Assembly (NCBI RefSeq): GCF_003688285.1
Contig: NZ_RCNT01000012.1
Coordinates: forward strand, 1 to 43,993
Reading direction: 5' to 3'
Source of the DNA: Rhodophyticola porphyridii
Lineage (GTDB): Bacteria; Pseudomonadota; Alphaproteobacteria; Rhodobacterales; Rhodobacteraceae
Length of the DNA: 43,993 bases
Both the position numbers and the translations under genes were made by a program. The first letter of the stretch is position 1; every line of letters starts with the position of its first letter. This document shows positions 42,250 to 43,993 of this stretch, piece by piece. Under the pieces are notes generated by a model that made no database searches, was not told the DNA's origin, and saw only the letters and a program-made list of their open reading frames with translations.

Positions 42250-43299
42250 GACTCTGTTGCACAAAGGAGCTGATGGCCGAGGTTCCCCTTTCCCCAGACT
42301 GACTTATCCCACAGCTTCTGTGACAGGTATGCCGAGCGCGGTGTAGCCGTTCAGGACGGCGATGCGGACCTGGAGTTCGGCAACCTGACGGTCGAAGTCC
42401 CGAGCCATGAGCCGCTGGCCCAGCAGTTTCACCCAATGCATCTTCGTCTCGACGCGGCTTCGGCGGTGATATCCGCTCCATCGTCGCCAGATCGCGCGGC
42501 CGAGGTATTTCGATGTCCGCAGTGCTTCGCTTCGTGCGACCGCACCGGCGGTGACCGTCTTCCACGGTTTGGCGTTCTTGCGGGGAGGGATGACTGCGTG
42601 GGCACCGCGGTCAGCGATGGCATCGTGGCATTTGCGGGTGTCGTAGGCACCGTCGGCGGTGACGCTGCCGATCTGCTCGTGCGCCGGGATCTGTTTGAGC
42701 AGGTCGGGTAACACTGGCGCATCGCCGATGTGGCTCCCTGTGATCTCCACGGCTCGGATTTCCAATGTTTCCTCATCGATCCCGAGGTGGATCTTGCACC
42801 AGACGCGGCGTTTCGGGCCACCATGCTTGCGAACGTGCCACTCGCCTTCGCCCTCGACCTTGATGCCAGTGCTGTCGATCAGCAGGCGCAGCGGCCCCTT
42901 GGACCCGCGATACGGTATGATCACAGCCAGGGTCTTCTGACGGCGGGACAGTGTGCTGAAATCCGGAACCGTCCAGTCGAGGCCGACCAGTTGTAGCAGG
43001 CTCTCGACGAAGCCGGTCGTCTGCCTGAGCGCCATGCCGAACAGCACCTTCATCGAAAGGCACGTCTGAATGGCGGCATCGCTGTAGGTCTGCTGGCGGC
43101 CACGCCTGCCTGTCGGCACGGCATTCCAGCTCATCTCGGGGTCGAACCAGATCGTCAGCGAGCCCCGGCGCTTGAGCGCTTCGTTATAGGCTGGCCAGTT
43201 CCCGGTCCTGTAGGTCGAGAGTGTGGGTCTGCTCATGCAGACCAGCTACCACGCTGGATTCACGAGATGAATCCCCCACGGGATTTGTGCAACAGAGCC
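42250..43299 (-). mobile_element. IS5-family insertion sequence, about 1050 bp, complete
   Basis: Inverted terminal repeats share CTCTGTTGCACAAA: 42250-42265 on the left and 43284-43299 on the right (complement). They enclose one transposase gene on the minus strand. Length and ends fit the IS903/IS1031-like groups of the IS5 family. No target duplication could be found in the flanks (CAG on the left, GGT on the right), so one or both flanks may have been rearranged since insertion. Confidence 0.8.
42304..43236 (-). CDS. IS5-family transposase
   Basis: A 310-residue DDE transposase filling the IS. The N-terminal DUF4096-like segment has SLTIWFDPEMSWNA and TYSDAAIQTCLSMKVLFG. Catalytic Asp residues are in RLLIDSTGIK (about 119-128) and SVTADGAYDTRK (about 190-201), and the Glu is in RRSRVETKMHWVK (about 255-267). 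The frame is uninterrupted, so it is probably functional. It would cut and paste the element through the 14-base terminal repeats. Confidence 0.92.
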   Translation of the reverse strand: MSRPTLSTYRTGNWPAYNEALKRRGSLTIWFDPEMSWNAVPTGRRGRQQTYSDAAIQTCLSMKVLFGMALRQTTGFVESLLQLVGLDWTVPDFSTLSRRQKTLAVIIPYRGSKGPLRLLIDSTGIKVEGEGEWHVRKHGGPKRRVWCKIHLGIDEETLEIRAVEITGSHIGDAPVLPDLLKQIPAHEQIGSVTADGAYDTRKCHDAIADRGAHAVIPPRKNAKPWKTVTAGAVARSEALRTSKYLGRAIWRRWSGYHRRSRVETKMHWVKLLGQRLMARDFDRQVAELQVRIAVLNGYTALGIPVTEAVG

Positions 43300-43423
43300 G
43301 GTGTGGCAAGGAATGATGGCCGGTTGGGGTAAGTTTGGTTTCTTTAATGTAGTGAGTGCCTTTAATCGAGTGGCAGGCCTCCGAAAAACTTCCACCGCAT
43401 TTCACTATGAAATCCTGTTAAGC

Positions 43424-43876
43424 GTGGTAGCAAGCAGGGAATCTGCGGGCTTAAGTTTTATTAAGGGGATAATATGCTTGGTTATCTGTGTGCCGTTGGG
43501 ATTCGGTGCGACTTTGGCCAATGATCTTGATGACAGTTACAATATCCTGTTCTGCGACACCGTAGAGGCTCTGGGCGAAAACGCTGGCCAGAATCTGGCA
43601 GAAAATTACCTGTCGGAGAGAGATGTCAACGTACGGATATTCGACTTAGCGAGAGCAAACGGTGAACAATTTGATCCAGATTTGACTTTTGTCGCATTTG
43701 ACGGAACCAATTTGGACTCTTTAAGGGATTGCGCAGAGTATTCTGGTATTTCAGATGTCCAACTATTCAAAATAGTGCAAGAGCAACTTGAAAGCCATAG
43801 CGAGCCTCCTGAAATCTTTCAGCACATACCCGGACTTTCCGGGGTGGAGGAGCTCGACGCCAGATGGCATCTCTAG
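43424..43876 (+). CDS. Exported protein of unknown function, C-terminus possibly cut by an IS
   Basis: An AT-rich ORF unlike its neighbours in composition. A hydrophobic segment (FIKGIICLVICVPLGFGATLA) looks like a signal peptide ending before NDLDDSYN. The rest (about 120 residues) is acidic, with Cys residues near FCDTVEALG and RDCAEYSG that could form a disulfide. The start is unclear: GTG at 43424 is used, and TTG at 43478 with AAGGGG upstream is an alternative; the open frame reaches back to 43301 next to the IS. The TAG stop (43874-43876) is the target sequence of the adjoining IS427-type element, so the native protein may have been longer. No family was recognised. Confidence 0.5.
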   Translation: MVASRESAGLSFIKGIICLVICVPLGFGATLANDLDDSYNILFCDTVEALGENAGQNLAENYLSERDVNVRIFDLARANGEQFDPDLTFVAFDGTNLDSLRDCAEYSGISDVQLFKIVQEQLESHSEPPEIFQHIPGLSGVEELDARWHL

Positions 43877-43993
43877 GGTCAGGACTCATAGCCAGTAAAT
43901 GACGAGTGCGGCGAGAGCGATGGCTGACAGGAAGACCTTCGGGCATCGGTCGTAGCGGGTTGCCACGCGTCTCCAATCCTTGAGCCTGCCGAA
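43876..43993 (-). mobile_element. IS5/IS427-type element, 3' end (continues off window)
   Basis: The terminal repeat GGGTCAGGACTCATAG begins at 43876, preceded by CTA, fitting the CTAG-type target of the IS427 group. On the minus strand the transposase C-terminus is readable: FGRLKDWRRVATRYDRCPKV then FLSAIALAALVIYWL and stop at about 43889-43887. This is the well-known C-terminus of IS427-type transposases. The rest lies outside the window. Confidence 0.85.

Noticed and set aside
42241-43308. 9-base target duplication of the IS5 element
   Set aside because: Left flank GAGCGTCAG and right flank GGTGTGGCA do not match; 3-base flanks also differ.
1-43993. CRISPR array
   Set aside because: No regularly spaced direct repeats were seen anywhere, and there are no cas-like genes.

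Overview
The window is high-GC DNA from an alphaproteobacterium, most likely of the Rhodobacterales (Roseobacter/Rhodobacter) group. Pointers are the prfB / mrcA / N-acetylmuramoyl-L-alanine amidase order, an RNase E with a large acidic insert in its S1 domain, a DUF1476 F1-ATPase inhibitor gene, a LexA-type GTTC-N7-GTTC box, and a homocysteine methyltransferase and a corrinoid protein as separate genes instead of full-length MetH. Assignments rest on motif and family recognition by eye; no database search was run.

Layout. 1-290 is a mosaic of IS remnants (IS3-type OrfA start, IS3-type OrfB fragment, 3' end of an IS5/IS427-type element). 290-3705 (minus strand) is part of a capsule/exopolysaccharide operon: sugar-nucleotide epimerase, UDP-sugar dehydrogenase, glycosyltransferase. 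3.7-7.8 kb is an accessory patch: an IS3 remnant, a large exported helical-repeat protein, a small P-loop kinase, and a chimeric broken gene apparently joining a relaxase fragment to a DHFR-like reductase. 7.8-41.95 kb looks like conserved chromosome. It holds a DUF2189 membrane protein, an amidase, prfB, PBP1A, cell-wall amidase, aminotransferase, M48 protease, DsbA-like protein, Stf0 sulfotransferase, rne, dctD/dctB, purQ/purS/purC, DUF1476, bmt, a PA0069-type radical SAM enzyme, corrinoid protein, phosphatase, EamA transporter, DUF1638, sufE, a lipoprotein, rnd, purN/purM, a CAU tRNA, an EnvZ-like kinase and an MBL hydrolase. After tRNA-Asn (42024-42098) the sequence becomes accessory again: a complete IS5-family element, a low-GC exported-protein ORF, and the 3' end of another IS427-type element running off the window.

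How the genes fit together. Purine synthesis occurs as two minus-strand operons: purC-purS-purQ followed by dctB-dctD, and a membrane protein followed by purM-purN. The bmt product, the corrinoid protein and perhaps DUF1638 fit a split cobalamin-dependent methionine synthase whose pterin-binding and reactivation parts lie elsewhere. mrcA and amiC are both peptidoglycan genes on the same strand. The M48 protease and DsbA-like thiol oxidoreductase overlap by one base and both act on envelope proteins.

Points most worth a second look are the LexA-type box directly upstream of the radical SAM gene, a DctD regulator that has lost its GAFTGA loop, two genes whose stop codons fall exactly at IS427-type junctions, the relaxase-reductase chimera, and two tight inverted repeats between divergent genes at 6.34-6.40 kb.
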